Assembly: GCA_946902985.2 (NCBI GenBank)
Contig: OX336388.2
Span: 118,273,894 to 118,337,893 of the forward strand
Length of the DNA: 64,000 bases
Reading direction: 5' to 3'
From: Meconema thalassinum
Lineage: Eukaryota > Arthropoda > Insecta > Orthoptera > Tettigoniidae
How positions within the stretch are numbered: position 1 is the first letter of the stretch; each line of letters begins with the position of its first letter. Shown piece by piece: positions 43,500-54,389 of the stretch. A program made the position numbers and the translations under genes. The notes under the pieces are model-generated. The model had not been told where the DNA came from and did not search any database. It saw nothing but the letters and a program-made list of their open reading frames with translations.

Positions 43500-44589
43500 A
43501 TATATAAACTTTTGAACTGACGGTGGTTTTGGGGTCTGGGGGATGTGAAACGCCAAGATATGTCGAAATTTTCCGGAAGTCGAAACATGGTACCCATTGC
43601 AATAGTTAGCTTTCTAATGAAATCTACCTCTGATTGGTTCCTCAGTTTAGGGGCTGCGACAACGCGGTCATCTAACCCCGTGTACTTTGGGTGAGTGTAG
43701 AATCTGTCTGATAAACGGTGTGAATTGTAATGGCTGTATTTGTCTTAATTCAGGTAAGGACTGCAGACGGTCAATTTCAAGCAGTAGTTCCTAATGTTGC
43801 TACCAGGTGCTACCGTCAACGACACCTAGCTGTGAACTTGGCTACTAGATGCCACCCCAACCAGCAACTCGCAACGAACGTTGGAACTTCCCCTCCAAAG
43901 GAAAGCATAGTGAAGGATTTTTAGTGATCTTAGAAAATCCGACGACTTTGGCCGGCTTTGAACCCGCGACCTTGGGCGTAGAAGTTCAGCATGCTACCAG
44001 TTATGTCACCGAAGCCGCTTCACACTTAGTCAGATGGAAATACTGAATCTGATCTCGTGCAAGTGCGTTGTCATGGCAACGTCTGATGGCCCATCCCTCA
44101 TCAATTTAATAGTGTTGCCATGGCAACCACTGATAGCTCTTGGCATTTTCTTATAATTCCGAAATCATTTTTCTCATCCCTTGGCGTAATGGTGGGTCAT
44201 ATCAAAAATTCTTTCAGACAAAGGTTTTAGGTAATTATTTGGGGAATATTGTCCGTTTTGTACGGTTTTGATATTGTGCCTATTAAGAGAGATATGATTA
44301 ATGTTTCCCGAAAACCCCACTTTTTTCCCACCCCTTTGGTCAGTGGTTGGTGCTATAAAAAACTCTTCAAACATATTTTTTTGGCTTTATCCGACACATA
44401 GTATGAACGTTGAACGGATTCGATATTTCACATATTAAGAGAGTTATAGCAATATTTCACTTTTTCGAAGAAAAAAAAAGCCCCCCATTTTCACCCCCTT
44501 CGACCGATTTAGCCCAGTAACGAACTCGACCGAGATTTTCAAAGAGATTGGTGCAAAATTACGACAGTTATCGTGTCCACAAGAAACTG

Positions 44590-44652
<63 letters not shown>

Positions 44653-44775
44653 CATAAATTATATATAAACTTTTGAACTGACGGTGGTTTTGGGGTCTGG
44701 GGGATGTGAAACGCGAAGATATGTCAAAATTTTCCGGAAGTTGAAACATGGGACCCATTGCAATAGTTAGCTTTC
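43500..44775. repeat. Duplicated module, copy 2, with flanking 130-bp direct repeat
   Basis: 43636-44020 is inverted SINE C and 44045-44650 matches copy 1. The whole is bracketed by a direct repeat (AACTTTTGAACTGACGGTGG to TAATGAAATCTACCT) at 43505-43632 and 44666-44793. A pure (TA)n run occupies about 44597-44647. Confidence 0.88.
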
Positions 44776-44929
44776 TAATGAAATCTACCTAATTTCTAAT
44801 GAAATCTACCTAAAATATGTTTATGATATCAGCTTTTTTCCGTGGCTGTCTCCCCATCCCAATAAAATCTTTATAAACGGCTGGAGCGATTTCAATGAAA
44901 CATGGTTATGTCATAGTACTATTCTGTCC

Positions 44930-46690
44930 GACCCCGAACTTGCCTTTCAAATTTTATTACCTCTCATCAATCCAGCATGGCGGCTGTGCGAAATATTTCA
45001 CCGGCATTCTATATCTCTGAAACTATTACTGATATCACCCTGAATTTTTGTACGATAATAAAGGACACTACTAAAAGTTCACCATTGTGACTTTCAAAAA
45101 CCTGTTAAGTACCAAACGAACATGGCGGCCAAGCGTAGTTGAAACATTTAAATAGAAAATTACCACGATTAAACCATCTTGATACAGCAAATGGTTATAC
45201 GAATTGTAATGCACTGACATCTAATTTAGTTCAATTGTCTTTTCATAACCTCAAAATGGCGGTTGTGCAAAATTTTAAAATTACGTTTTTATCATTTTAA
45301 ATGATCTTGTCGACTTCGTCGATACGCTGGGGTCTGGCGTTACGTTACGGGGACGGGACGAAATGCACCCAGATGCACTGAGGTGTGTGACGTCAGTACC
45401 GCTTGGTGCATGTGTTCCCCGACAATCTCTACTTCGTTAGTATAAGACAAAAATCCCCGATTCTTAGATGTCACGGGTAATCTCGAGAACCACTGGATGG
45501 ATTTTGATGCGGTTTTCACCATTCTGTAAAGGATATCTCGAGGAAAGATTCTGTAGAAAATAATTTATGTATGATCAAAGGAGGCCAAGCAGTAACGATT
45601 TCAGTTGAAAACGTCGAAAACAAACTTGGCGTCCGTGCGCTTCTTAAGCTTACGCTGGGCAAACCGTTAAAAATATCAATATACTATGAGCGTAAGAATT
45701 GGTCAGCATGAAAAGTTCTACAAAAACGTCCGCGAGAGCATATCTCTATCTTTAATACATCGCCCACTATAAGTGTTTTTAGACTGGATGGAAGGGGCAC
45801 GTCCCCGCGCGCTCTGCTGAGCGTGACGGCATCCCACGCGCTTGACCTTGCTTTGCCCTTGCCGTTCGCGAGTAATTTGAAACAAGATAAGCAAGATAAG
45901 TATTATGCAGATAATTTTCTAACATGTCAAGAGTCTTTGGCTTCGAGCGAAGCGAGAAGCCTCCAGCCTTTCTAGCATTTTTCAGCATTTGTAGCATTTA
46001 AAATGATATAAAGTCCAGTCTTTCAGACTAACTGTCTCTTTTATTTCTTGTATCCTAACCTTGCGATCGAAGTCAACATTTGAATAATGAACCTACGAAA
46101 TAATCGTCATCTGATTGTACAATATTCTATGGCCTACATATATAAAAATCCAACATGGCAACTATCTGAAATATTTAGACGACACTCAATACTGTATCTA
46201 CTAATCTATGACAGCAATTAAACTGAAATATTGTATATTGATAATGGCTTTGAACATAAGTTCACCTATAGGACTTTCAATAACCTGGTGAGCACAAATC
46301 CAACATGGCGGTGACGCGAAATTTAAATGGACGTTTCTCACTATTTAACCATCCGAGCGCAGTGAAGCTTGGTACGGTAAATGCTTATACAAATTTAAAT
46401 CCACGAACATCTTATTTATTTCAATTGTTTTCATAACCTCAAGATGGTGGCTGTGCGAAATTTTAAAATGAAGTTTATATTTTTTGTGAACTAATCATGC
46501 GATTAAAATTTGAATACTACACTTACTCAATAATCTTCACGTAATAATGCATAACTATATGGCCTATATAAAATCCAACATGGCGGTCATCCGAAATATT
46601 TAGACGGTTCTCAATATCGACCAATCTATTACAGCAATCAAACTGAAATTGTGTATGTTGATAGAGGCAATTAACAATAGTAGGTTATAT
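44930..46690. repeat. Diverged 130-150-bp satellite (CATGGCGG motif)
   Basis: CAACATGGCGG followed by a CGAAATATTTA- or GCGAAATTTTAAA-like string recurs near 44973, 45121, 45255, 46152, 46303, 46443 and 46575. The gap from about 45300 to 45990 is an insertion that includes a transposon remnant. Confidence 0.8.
45425..45785 (-). mobile_element. Remnant related to DDE transposon at 25032
   Basis: Reverse complement of 25605-25930: CACGGGTAATCTCGAGAACC, AGAAAATAATTTATGTATGA, GGGCAAACCGTTAAAAATAT and CGCGAGAGCATATCT are shared. No transposase-coding part is present. Confidence 0.8.
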
Positions 46691-46799
46691 GAAAATAGGC
46701 TATTTAGTTCTTCACGCAACTACTTGTTAATTTGTATGTTACAGGGGAAGCAGTAATTTTCTCGGCATCTTGCACAAGCTATAAACGCTGCATAATTAT

Positions 46800-47413
46800 T
46801 TAGAATTACATTATGCCCAAGGTCGCGGTTTTAAACCCAGCCGAAGTCGTCGAAATTTTTAAGAGTGTTAAAAATCCCTCAGTATGCCTTCCTTCTGAGG
46901 GGAAGTAAAGCCGGCGGTCCCATGTCATAGATTTATGGCATGTTAAAGAACCTTCCACTAATTACACCTGTCTGAAGCTAAATTGTATAGGTTAGGAATG
47001 TAAACAACGCTCTTAGGTTTCTACGTTCGTTGCCAAGAGCCGACTGCGGTGGCGTCTAGTAGCTAAGTTCTGAACTAGGCCTAGTAGTCGTTGACGGTGG
47101 CGTTTGGCGGCAAAAGTAGGAACTATTTGAAAAATTCAAAGTTGCAGTCCTTACTTGAATTAAAAACAGATACACACACTAATACAGCCATCACAATTAA
47201 CACCGGTTATCAGACAGATTCTACACACACCCAAAGTACACGGGGCTACATGACCGCGTTGTCACAGCCCCTAAACTGAGGAACCACCCAACACACTAAC
47301 ACAGCCATCACAATTAACAATTAACACCGGTTATCGGACAAATTCCACACACAAAGTACACGGGGCTACATGACTATGTTGTCGCAGCCCCTAAACTAAG
47401 GAACCAACCAAAC
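46800..47413 (+). repeat. SINE family C with duplicated tail
   Basis: Starts GCCCAAGGTCGCGGTTTTAA (B box region) through CAGTATGCCTTCCTTC, GGCGGTCCCATGTCATAG, to CACGGGGCTACATGACCGCG and CAGCCCCTAAACTGAGGAAC at 47258-47285. The last 120 bp is then repeated once to 47413. Confidence 0.82.
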
Positions 47414-47837
47414 TTAGAATTACATGGTGGTTTTAAATTTGCTATAGAAAAACAAAGACGTGGCCTACATGCTATTTTATTTCTAACCGCTTGGCCATCT
47501 GGAGCTCCCAATTCCGTCACTTTAATTTCTGGTTAAGCCCTGGAGGAAATCGGCGATGACCAGAAGGCGTGGAATCCTTGTCAGTTAAAATGTGAACCAC
47601 GGTGAATATTGCTCCTCAGTTACAAATTGGGAGGTACTTGATTTGTTTTTCATGAGGTACGATTGAAAGGACTTTGAATAAATCTGCATAAATGACGTAC
47701 TCCCTTCTTGATAGAAAGGAGCTCTGCAAAACTCGAGTAGTTCACTTAAATTACCCTTAGTTTACTGGGTTTCGGATCAGCTAGCCACTGACTTTTCCAA
47801 AAGGTCAGTACTTGTCGGCGTAACTGAATTTCCAGCA
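47414..47837. other. Intronic sequence, no gene recognised
   Basis: Between SINE C and the 61-bp array. Nothing recognised. Confidence 0.5.
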
Positions 47838-50800
47838 GTTATATCCATCCTTCGAGGTGGCAGTGATACCGCTTCTTTTGTAGCGAATATCCCCAGCAGT
47901 CATCTCTGCTGATCGAGCTGGCAGTGATACTGTCGCTTTTACAGCGAATATTCCCAGCAGTCATCTCCGTTGGTCGAGCAGGCAGTGATACCGCCTCTTT
48001 TGTAGTGAATATCCCCTGCAGTCATCTCTGTTGGTAGAGCTGGCAGTGATACTGTCTCTTTTGTAGCGAATATTCCCAGCGGTCACCTCTGTTGGTCGAG
48101 GTGGCAGTGATACTGTCTCTTTTGTAGCGAAAATTCCCAGCGGTCATCTCTGTTGGTCGATGTGGCAGTGATACCGTTTTTTTTTCAGCGAATATTCCCA
48201 GCAGTCATCTCTGTTGGTCGAGGTAGAGATACCGCCTCTTTTTTTAAGCGAATATCCCCAGCAGTCATCTCTGCTGGTAGAGCTGGCAGTGATACTGTCT
48301 CTTTTGTAGCGAATATTCCCAGCGGTCATCTCTGTTGGTCGAGGTGGCAGTGATACTGTCTCTTTAAAAGCGAATATTTCCAGCAGTCATCTCTGTTGGT
48401 CTAGGTGGCAGTGATACCGTCTCTTTAGTAGCGAATATTCCCAGCAGTCATCTCTGTTGATCGAGGTGGCAGTGATACCGTCTCTTTAGTAGCGAATATT
48501 CCCAGCAGTCATCTCTGTTGGTCGAGGTGGCAGTGTTACTGTCTCTTTTGTACGAATATTCCCAGCAGTCACCTCTGTTTTTAGAGCTGGCAGTGATACT
48601 GTCTCTTTTACAGCGAATATTTCCAGCAGTCATCTCTGTTGGTCTAGGTGGCAGTGATACCGTCTCTTTAGTAGCGAATATTCCCAGCAGTCATCTCTGT
48701 TGGTCGAGGTGGCAGTGATACCGTCTCTTTAGTAGCGAATATTCCCAGCAGTCATCTCTGTTGGTCGAGGTGGCAGTGTTACTGTCTCTTTTGTAGCGAA
48801 TATTCCCAGCAGTCACCTCTGTTGGTAGAGCTGGCAGTGATACTGTCTCTTTTGCAGCGAATATTCCCAGCGGTCATCTCTGTTGGTCGAGGTGGCAGTG
48901 ATACTGTCTCTTTTACAGCGAATATTCCCAGCAGTCATCTCTGTTGGTCGAGGTGGCAGTGATACTGTCTCTTTTGTAGCGAATATTCCCAGCAGTCACC
49001 TCTGTTGGTAGAGCTGGCAGTGATACTGTCTCTTTTGCAGCGAATATTCCCAGCGGTCATCTCTGTTGGTCGAGGTGGCAGTGCTACTGTCTCTTTTACA
49101 GCGAATATTCCCAGCAGTCATCTCTGTTGGTCGAGGTGGCAGTGATACCGTCTCTTTAGTAGCGAATATTTCCAGCAGTCATCTCTGTTGGTCTAGGTGG
49201 CAGTGATAACGTCTCTTTTGTAGCGAATATTCCCAGCAGTCATCTCTGTTGGTCGAGGTGGCAGTGATACTGTCTCTTTTGTAGCGAATATTCCCAGCGG
49301 TCATCTCTGTTGGTCGAGGTGGCAGTGATACTGTCTCTTTTACAGCGAATATTTCCAGCAGTCATCTCTGTTGGTCTAGGTGGCAGTGGTACCGTCTCTT
49401 TAGTAGCGAATATTTCCAGCAGTCATCTCTGTTGGTCTAGGTGGCAGTGATAACGTCTCTTTTGTAGCGAATATTCCCAGCAGTCATCTCTGTTGGTCGA
49501 GGTGGCAGTGATACTGTCTCTTTTGTAGCGAATATTCCCAGCGGTCATCTCTGTTGGTCGAGGTGGCAGTGATACTGTCTCTTTTACAGCGAATATTTCC
49601 AGCAGTCATCTCTGTTGGTCGAGGGGCAGTGATACCGTCTCTTTAGTAGCGAATATTCCCAGCAGTCATCTCTGTTGGTCGAGGTGGCAGTGATAGTGTC
49701 CCTTTTGTAGCGAATATTTCCAGCAGTCACCTCTGTTGGTAGAGCTGGCAGTGATACCGTCTCTTTAGTAGCGAATATTCCCAGCAGTCATCTCTGTTGG
49801 TCGAGGTGGCAGTGTTACTGTCTCTTTTGTAGCGAATATTCCCAGCAGTCACCTCTGTTGGTAGAGCTGGCAGTGATACTGTCTCTTTTGCAGCGAATAT
49901 TCCCAGCGGTCATCTCTGTTGGTCGAGGTGGCAGTGATACTGTCTCTTTTACAGCGAATATTCCCAGCAGTCATCTCTGTTGGTCGAGGTGGCAGTGATA
50001 CTGTCTCTTTTGTAGCGAATATTCCCAGCAGTCACCTCTGTTGGTAGAGCTGGCAGTGATACTGTCTCTTTTGCAGCGAATATTCCCAGCGGTCATCTCT
50101 GTTGGTCGAGGTGGCAGTGATACTGTCTCTTTTACAGCGAATATTCCCAGCAGTCATCTCTGTTGGTCGAGGTGGCAGTGATACCGTCTCTTTAGTAGCG
50201 AATATTCCCAGCAGTCATCTCTGTTGGTCGAGGTGGCAGTGTTACTGTCTCTTTTGTAGCGAATATTCCCAGCAGTCATCTCTGTTGGTAGAGCTGGCAG
50301 TGATACTGTCTCTTTTGCAGCGAATATTCCCAGCGGTCATCTCCGTTGGTAGAGCTGGCAGTGTTACTGTCTCTTTTGTAGCGAATATTCTCAGCAGTCA
50401 CCTCTGTTGGTAGAGCTGGCAGTGATACCGTCTCTTTAGTAGCGAATATTCCCAGCAGTCATCTCTGTTGGTCGAGATGGCAGTGTTACTGTCTCTTTTG
50501 TAGCGAATATTCCCAGCAGTCATCTCTGTTGGTAGAGCTGGCAGTGATACTGTCTCTTTTGCAGCGAATATTCCCAGCAGTCATCTCCGTTGGTAGAGCT
50601 GGCAGTGACACTGTCTCTTTTGTAGCGAATATTCCCAGCAGTCATCTCTGTTGGTCGAGGTGGCAGTGATACTGTCTCTTTTGTAGCGAATATTCTCAGC
50701 AGTCACCTCTGTTGGTAGAGCTGGCAGTGATACCGTCTCTTTAGTAGCGAATATTCCCAGCAGTCATCTCTGTTGGTCGAGATGGCAGTGTTACTGTCTC

Positions 50801-51322
50801 TTTTGTACCGAATATTCCCAGCAGTCATCTCTGTTGGTAGAGCTGGCAGTGATACTGTCTCTTTTGCAGCGAATATTCCCAGCAGTCATCTCCGTTGGTA
50901 GAGCTGGCAGTGATACTGTCTCTTTTGTAGGGAATATTCCCAGCAGTCATCTCTGTTGGTCGAGTTGGCAGTGATACTGTCTCTTTTGCAGCGAATATTC
51001 CCAGCAGTCATCTCTGTTGGTCGAGCTGGTAGTGATACCGTCTCTTTGGTAGCGAATATTCCCAGCAGTCATCTCTGTTGGTCGAGGTGGCAGTGATACT
51101 GTCTCTTTTGCAGCGAATATTCCCAGCAGTCATCTCTGTTGGTCGAGCTGGCAGTGATACCGCCACTTTTGTAGCGAATATTCCCAGCAGTCATCTCTGT
51201 TGGTCGAGGTGCAGTGATACCGCCTCTTTTGTAGCGAATATTCCCAGCAGTCATCGCTGTTGGTCGAGCTGGCATTGATACCGTCATCTCTGTTGGTCGA
51301 GGTGGCAGTGATACCGTGTCTA
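47838..51322. repeat. 61-bp minisatellite, about 57 units, with higher-order blocks
   Basis: Unit: GGCAGTGATACTGTCTCTTT, TGTAGCGAATATTCCCAGCA, GTCATCTCTGTTGGTCGAGG plus one base. Variants (CCG/CTG, TTTTGTA/TTTAGTA/TTTTGCA/TTTTACA, CAGTCAT/CGGTCAT/CAGTCAC, TCGAGGT/TAGAGCT) recur in the same order: a block from about 48720 to 49145 reappears at about 49755-50180, an offset of 1,035 bp or 17 units, and a 4-unit 244-bp repeat occupies 49140-49630. Sixty-one is not a multiple of three, so no protein repeat is implied. Confidence 0.96.
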
Positions 51323-51349
51323 TATCATCCATTGCTTACGTTAATGATG

Positions 51350-51400
51350 ATATTGATTGTTGTTTTAGGGGTGGAATATCGTGGTTATCTGCCCGTACAT
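51350..51400. repeat. SINE-tail fragment
   Basis: GATTGTTGTTTTAGGGGTGG to TGGTTATCTGCCCG, similar to 33062-33102 and 51885-51930. Confidence 0.6.
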
Positions 51401-51639
51401 TACTTACGCCCTTAGTCCGCGTCATAGCGTAGTGTTGTCCGATTTTAAAAACATTTCTATTAACAGACAGATAATGTGCAAGTACTAATGGGAGCTCACT
51501 TGTTTGCAAGGCGTTCCTTTCGTTGACATGGCAACCTGAATACAACTCGGCAGAATATATCGGCCTGTTGTGCACTCAGTAGGATGATTAGGAAATTATG
51601 GCGGAATGTTTTTGGGAAGGTAGATATCGCTATTCCTCA

Positions 51640-51757
51640 GCCTGACAACGAGACGCCACGGCTACATTTCTTGGCTTATTCACGTGAGTTTCAATTAGAA
51701 CACAGGGCTGCATGACCACGATTTCGTGAAGCCTCCAAATCAATCAACAACAACAAC
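51640..51757 (+). repeat. SINE fragment with (CAA)n tail abutting PPO donor
   Basis: GAACACAGGGCTGCATGACC and AAGCCTCCAAATCAATCAAC resemble the tails at 2130-2206 and 47230-47290. The terminal AACAACAACAAC ends four bases before the donor GT of the 51762 exon. Confidence 0.6.
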
Positions 51758-51761
51758 TTAC

Positions 51762-51863
51762 GTTCCTTGCTCGCCCAGTGTGTATCGCCTCGAAGATTCG
51801 GTCCCTCCAGCGTTCCAGATCCTGGATGTCAAACATAATCTGCTGCTCTGCTCTGTTGATGTC
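51762..51863 (-). CDS. PPO: Prophenoloxidase exon (ERWRDRI segment)
   Basis: Thirty-four codons, phase 0 at both ends. The exon encodes the helix DIQDLERWRDRIFEAIHTG, strongly characteristic of insect PPO and haemocyanin-superfamily proteins just before the copper-B domain. Acceptor TTGTGCAG and donor GTAAGTTG are clean. The donor is immediately followed on the minus strand by a (GTT)n run that is the tail of a SINE inserted in the intron, so the downstream donor context is supplied by a mobile element. The next intron is 12 kb and carries two large satellite arrays. Confidence 0.93.
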
Positions 51864-52484
51864 CTGCACAAGGAACAGACTTAGTTACTTATTGTTGTTT
51901 TAAGGGGCATAGCAGCAAGGTCATCTGCACCTAAGGAACAGAGTAAATCTCTTTAGGAAACTCACAAGATGGATATACAAACCATACAATGGAAGAAAGG
52001 AGTAAGACAAGGCTGCAACTTATCAGCCATACGGTAGTTTTCAATCTATACATTTGTAACATATTCAATTGAGTAGATATTTTTGTATCTGCAATTCTGA
52101 TTTATTAAGCATGGAGCATCATGGAGTAAAGAAACTCTATAAAAGGTATCAGAAGGGATGCGCAACAGAGTTAACATATAGGCGACTGGCAAGATGGCTG
52201 CTGTTACAGAGGGACTTGAAATAGTGATAGATAGATAGATAGATAGTGGGGTAATAAAGAAGTAAACAGATTTTAGTATGACAGGCAAGATGGCTGATGT
52301 TTTGGAGCGTGGAGATTTGGCGAACTACTGGATATAGATCGTCTTATTAAGAAGAGAATTGTAGAAGCTTTTCTTATTGTTTATTGTTTGTCTATAAGAA
52401 AGATTGGCCTGTTTGCCAACTCTTGATGAATACAGTAAATTTGCATTTGTCAGTTGTACAGGCTAGAGTAAAAGTTTGCTTTTC
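51864..52484. other. Intronic sequence with minor repeats
   Basis: A SINE-tail fragment at 51885-51930 (TTGTTGTTTTAAGGGGCATA) and a (GATA)6 run near 52225-52246. No gene seen. Confidence 0.5.
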
Positions 52485-52800
52485 ACCGACGTCTCAGTCT
52501 CACTCATGGCTGTGATTATATGGAAGCTACTGAGGTATGGGTGGTACTTAGTAATGGCATTCAGGGCACAGTCAGTGCCTGTGAATGCTGTGAAAGGTTC
52601 TACTCATAGGGTTAGGACTACTGTTCTGACTCAGTGAGGAAAGCAATGGCAAACTACCTCACTCCTCTTCTTGCCTAGAACGCCTCAAAATAGCGCTGCC
52701 TTGGGTTTTTGTGGGTATCTACTCGCATGACGTAACGGCGGTACTTTTTGAGGATCCAACCAGCCTTCGGGCTGACTACCTAACAGGCAGATAAGAAAGA
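52485..52800 (+). repeat. Probable SINE or short interspersed repeat
   Basis: A 300-bp segment containing GTGAGGAAAGCAATGGCAAA, CTACCTCACTCCTCTTC and CCAACCAGCCTTCGGGCTGA. I believe this type of sequence is interspersed in insect genomes, but there is only one copy here, so low confidence. Confidence 0.4.
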
Positions 52801-52994
52801 TATAAGATATTTGCAAGATAAATATTAATATTAAGAGAGATTTAAAGTGAGTTGCTTGTACTCATATTATAAATAGCATTCAAAAAGGAAGGATGAAAGC
52901 AGAAGCGTATACAAATAAACAAAATAAAGTGCAATTCAGAAGTAACATCCAGTAAGGGTGTTTGCCCTAACCAGAGTCGTCATCCCCGGAATAC

Positions 52995-53297
52995 CGGGTG
53001 AGTTAGCCGTGGTCGTTACGGCATGACTGATGGCAGTCACTCACATCCGGGAGGCGAGGAGGTTCGAATCCCCCCGCCGGCAACCTTGAAGATGGTCTTC
53101 TGTGGTTTCCCATCTTCCTTCCAGGCAAATGCCGGGGTTGGTCCCTAACTATAGGCCACAGCCACTACCTTCCAACTCCTCGTCCCTACATTCCAACTTT
53201 CCTTCCCAACGGTACTTGTAGCTCACCCATTGGGTGTCTGTCTCGAAGCAGCTACAAAACTGGCGAGCCGAACATGTCCTCGGACACTCCCGGCACA
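52995..53297 (+). repeat. SINE family B, nearly complete
   Basis: Same head (CCGGGTGAGTTAGCCGTGGT), B box GGTTCGAATCC and body as 8859-9193, but ends at CACTCCCGGCACAAAGG, lacking the CCATACGCTAAA terminus. Confidence 0.9.
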
Positions 53298-53334
53298 AAG
53301 GAATCTGTTGACATCGAATATATATTTAGGTATT

Positions 53335-53762
53335 AGAAAGCCAGTTTTGAACGTCTTTGTCTAGAGCGTGGCGCTCTATGGGAATGAAACTTGCACTGCT
53401 GGCGCAACAGTAAAGAGGAGAATAGAAGCATTTGAAATGTGTTGTTACAGGAGAATGATAAAGATCAGATGGATCGATAGAGTAACAAATAAAGAGGTAT
53501 TAAGACGAGTGGGAGTGGAGAGACGTTTCTGGTGACTGATAATAATGAAAAGAAGAGATAGGTTGGTAGGACACATACTAAGACACCCAGGAATAGCAAA
53601 CTTAGTTATGGAATAGGACAAGAACTCTAGGAATAGAACAGATTGCCTCGGATGTAGGGTGTGGTAGCTATGTAGAGATGAAACTAGGACAGGGAGGCTT
53701 GGAGAGCCGCAGACCAGTCAAAAGACTGAAGACTCAAACAACAACAACAACAACAACAACAA
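53335..53762 (+). pseudogene. RTE-like LINE 3' fragment, decayed
   Basis: Parallel to 7335-7835 (GAGCGTGGCGCTCTATGG, AGAAGCATTTGAAATGTG, AGACACCCAGGAATAG) but with frameshifts, deletions and internal stops; ends with a longer (CAA)n tail. Confidence 0.85.
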
Positions 53763-54020
53763 TGGGCAAGGAAAGGAGGATTGATACAAGCAATAAGGAC
53801 AATCAATACGACCTGGCCCCTTTAGGTCCTCTTACATTAGGCAGGGGATAACGTTGAAAAAAATGGTATAAACCCTAATAACAAATTAAGGTATTGGAAA
53901 CGACAAATGCCAATTAATACGAGACATACTAGGCTTGCGATGCCGGAAGTGAACAAGAGTTGACCAAGGGAGGTTGAAAGGAAACAGAATGTCCCGTGGT
54001 TGTTTAGCTGTTGTACTTAC

Positions 54021-54171
54021 GCTGAGTTTGGCATTGGCGTGTCGCGCGGGCCATACTCTGCTCGATACCAGCGAGTCCAGTTTAGGGAAGTAGCCCTCCT
54101 CGATAGGGTCATTCCAGTTCATCAGTCTCTTCACACGCGGCATATGGTTGCTGAAGCGCTCGAAGTTGTAT
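54021..54171 (-). CDS. PPO: Prophenoloxidase, first exon visible in window
   Basis: Prophenoloxidase is the copper oxidase zymogen of arthropod melanisation; it hydroxylates monophenols and oxidises diphenols to quinones in haemolymph. This exon gives one base plus 50 codons. It contains the family signature RVKRLMNWNDPIEEGYFP followed by KLDSLVSSRVWPAR, the linker between the copper-A and copper-B halves. The acceptor side reads TTTGCAG before ATACAAC and the donor is GTAAGT. It joins the next exon in phase 0. Because the exon enters with a split codon and PPOs have roughly 190 residues before this point, upstream exons including the copper-A histidines and the activation cleavage site must lie beyond the window; I found no trace of them between 54172 and 64000. 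Confidence 0.93.
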
Positions 54172-54389
54172 CTGCAAATATACCGGTACAGTATTTACTC
54201 GCTATTACTTTATAGACAAAAATAAGTGTTTTCCCAACATACCTCTACGGCTCCGATTGTTGGCCGACTGCAGCGGAAACACAACGCCGTTTAAGTGTTA
54301 CTAGTATTTTATTGTTCACTATGCCTTATTAATTTTTATTGTTTTTCCCATCCCCCTTTTACTATTTGTATTCATTATTTATTTATTTA

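Noticed and set aside
47838..51322. CRISPR-like regular array of repeats
   Set aside because: The whole 61-bp unit repeats, with no unique spacers, in an insect gene intron. It is a minisatellite.
4968..54171. Haemocyanin or hexamerin instead of prophenoloxidase
   Set aside because: The exon at 8140-8378 has GCGWPQHM and the copper-B histidines are all present, which together fit PPO and not hexamerin; haemocyanins lack that motif.
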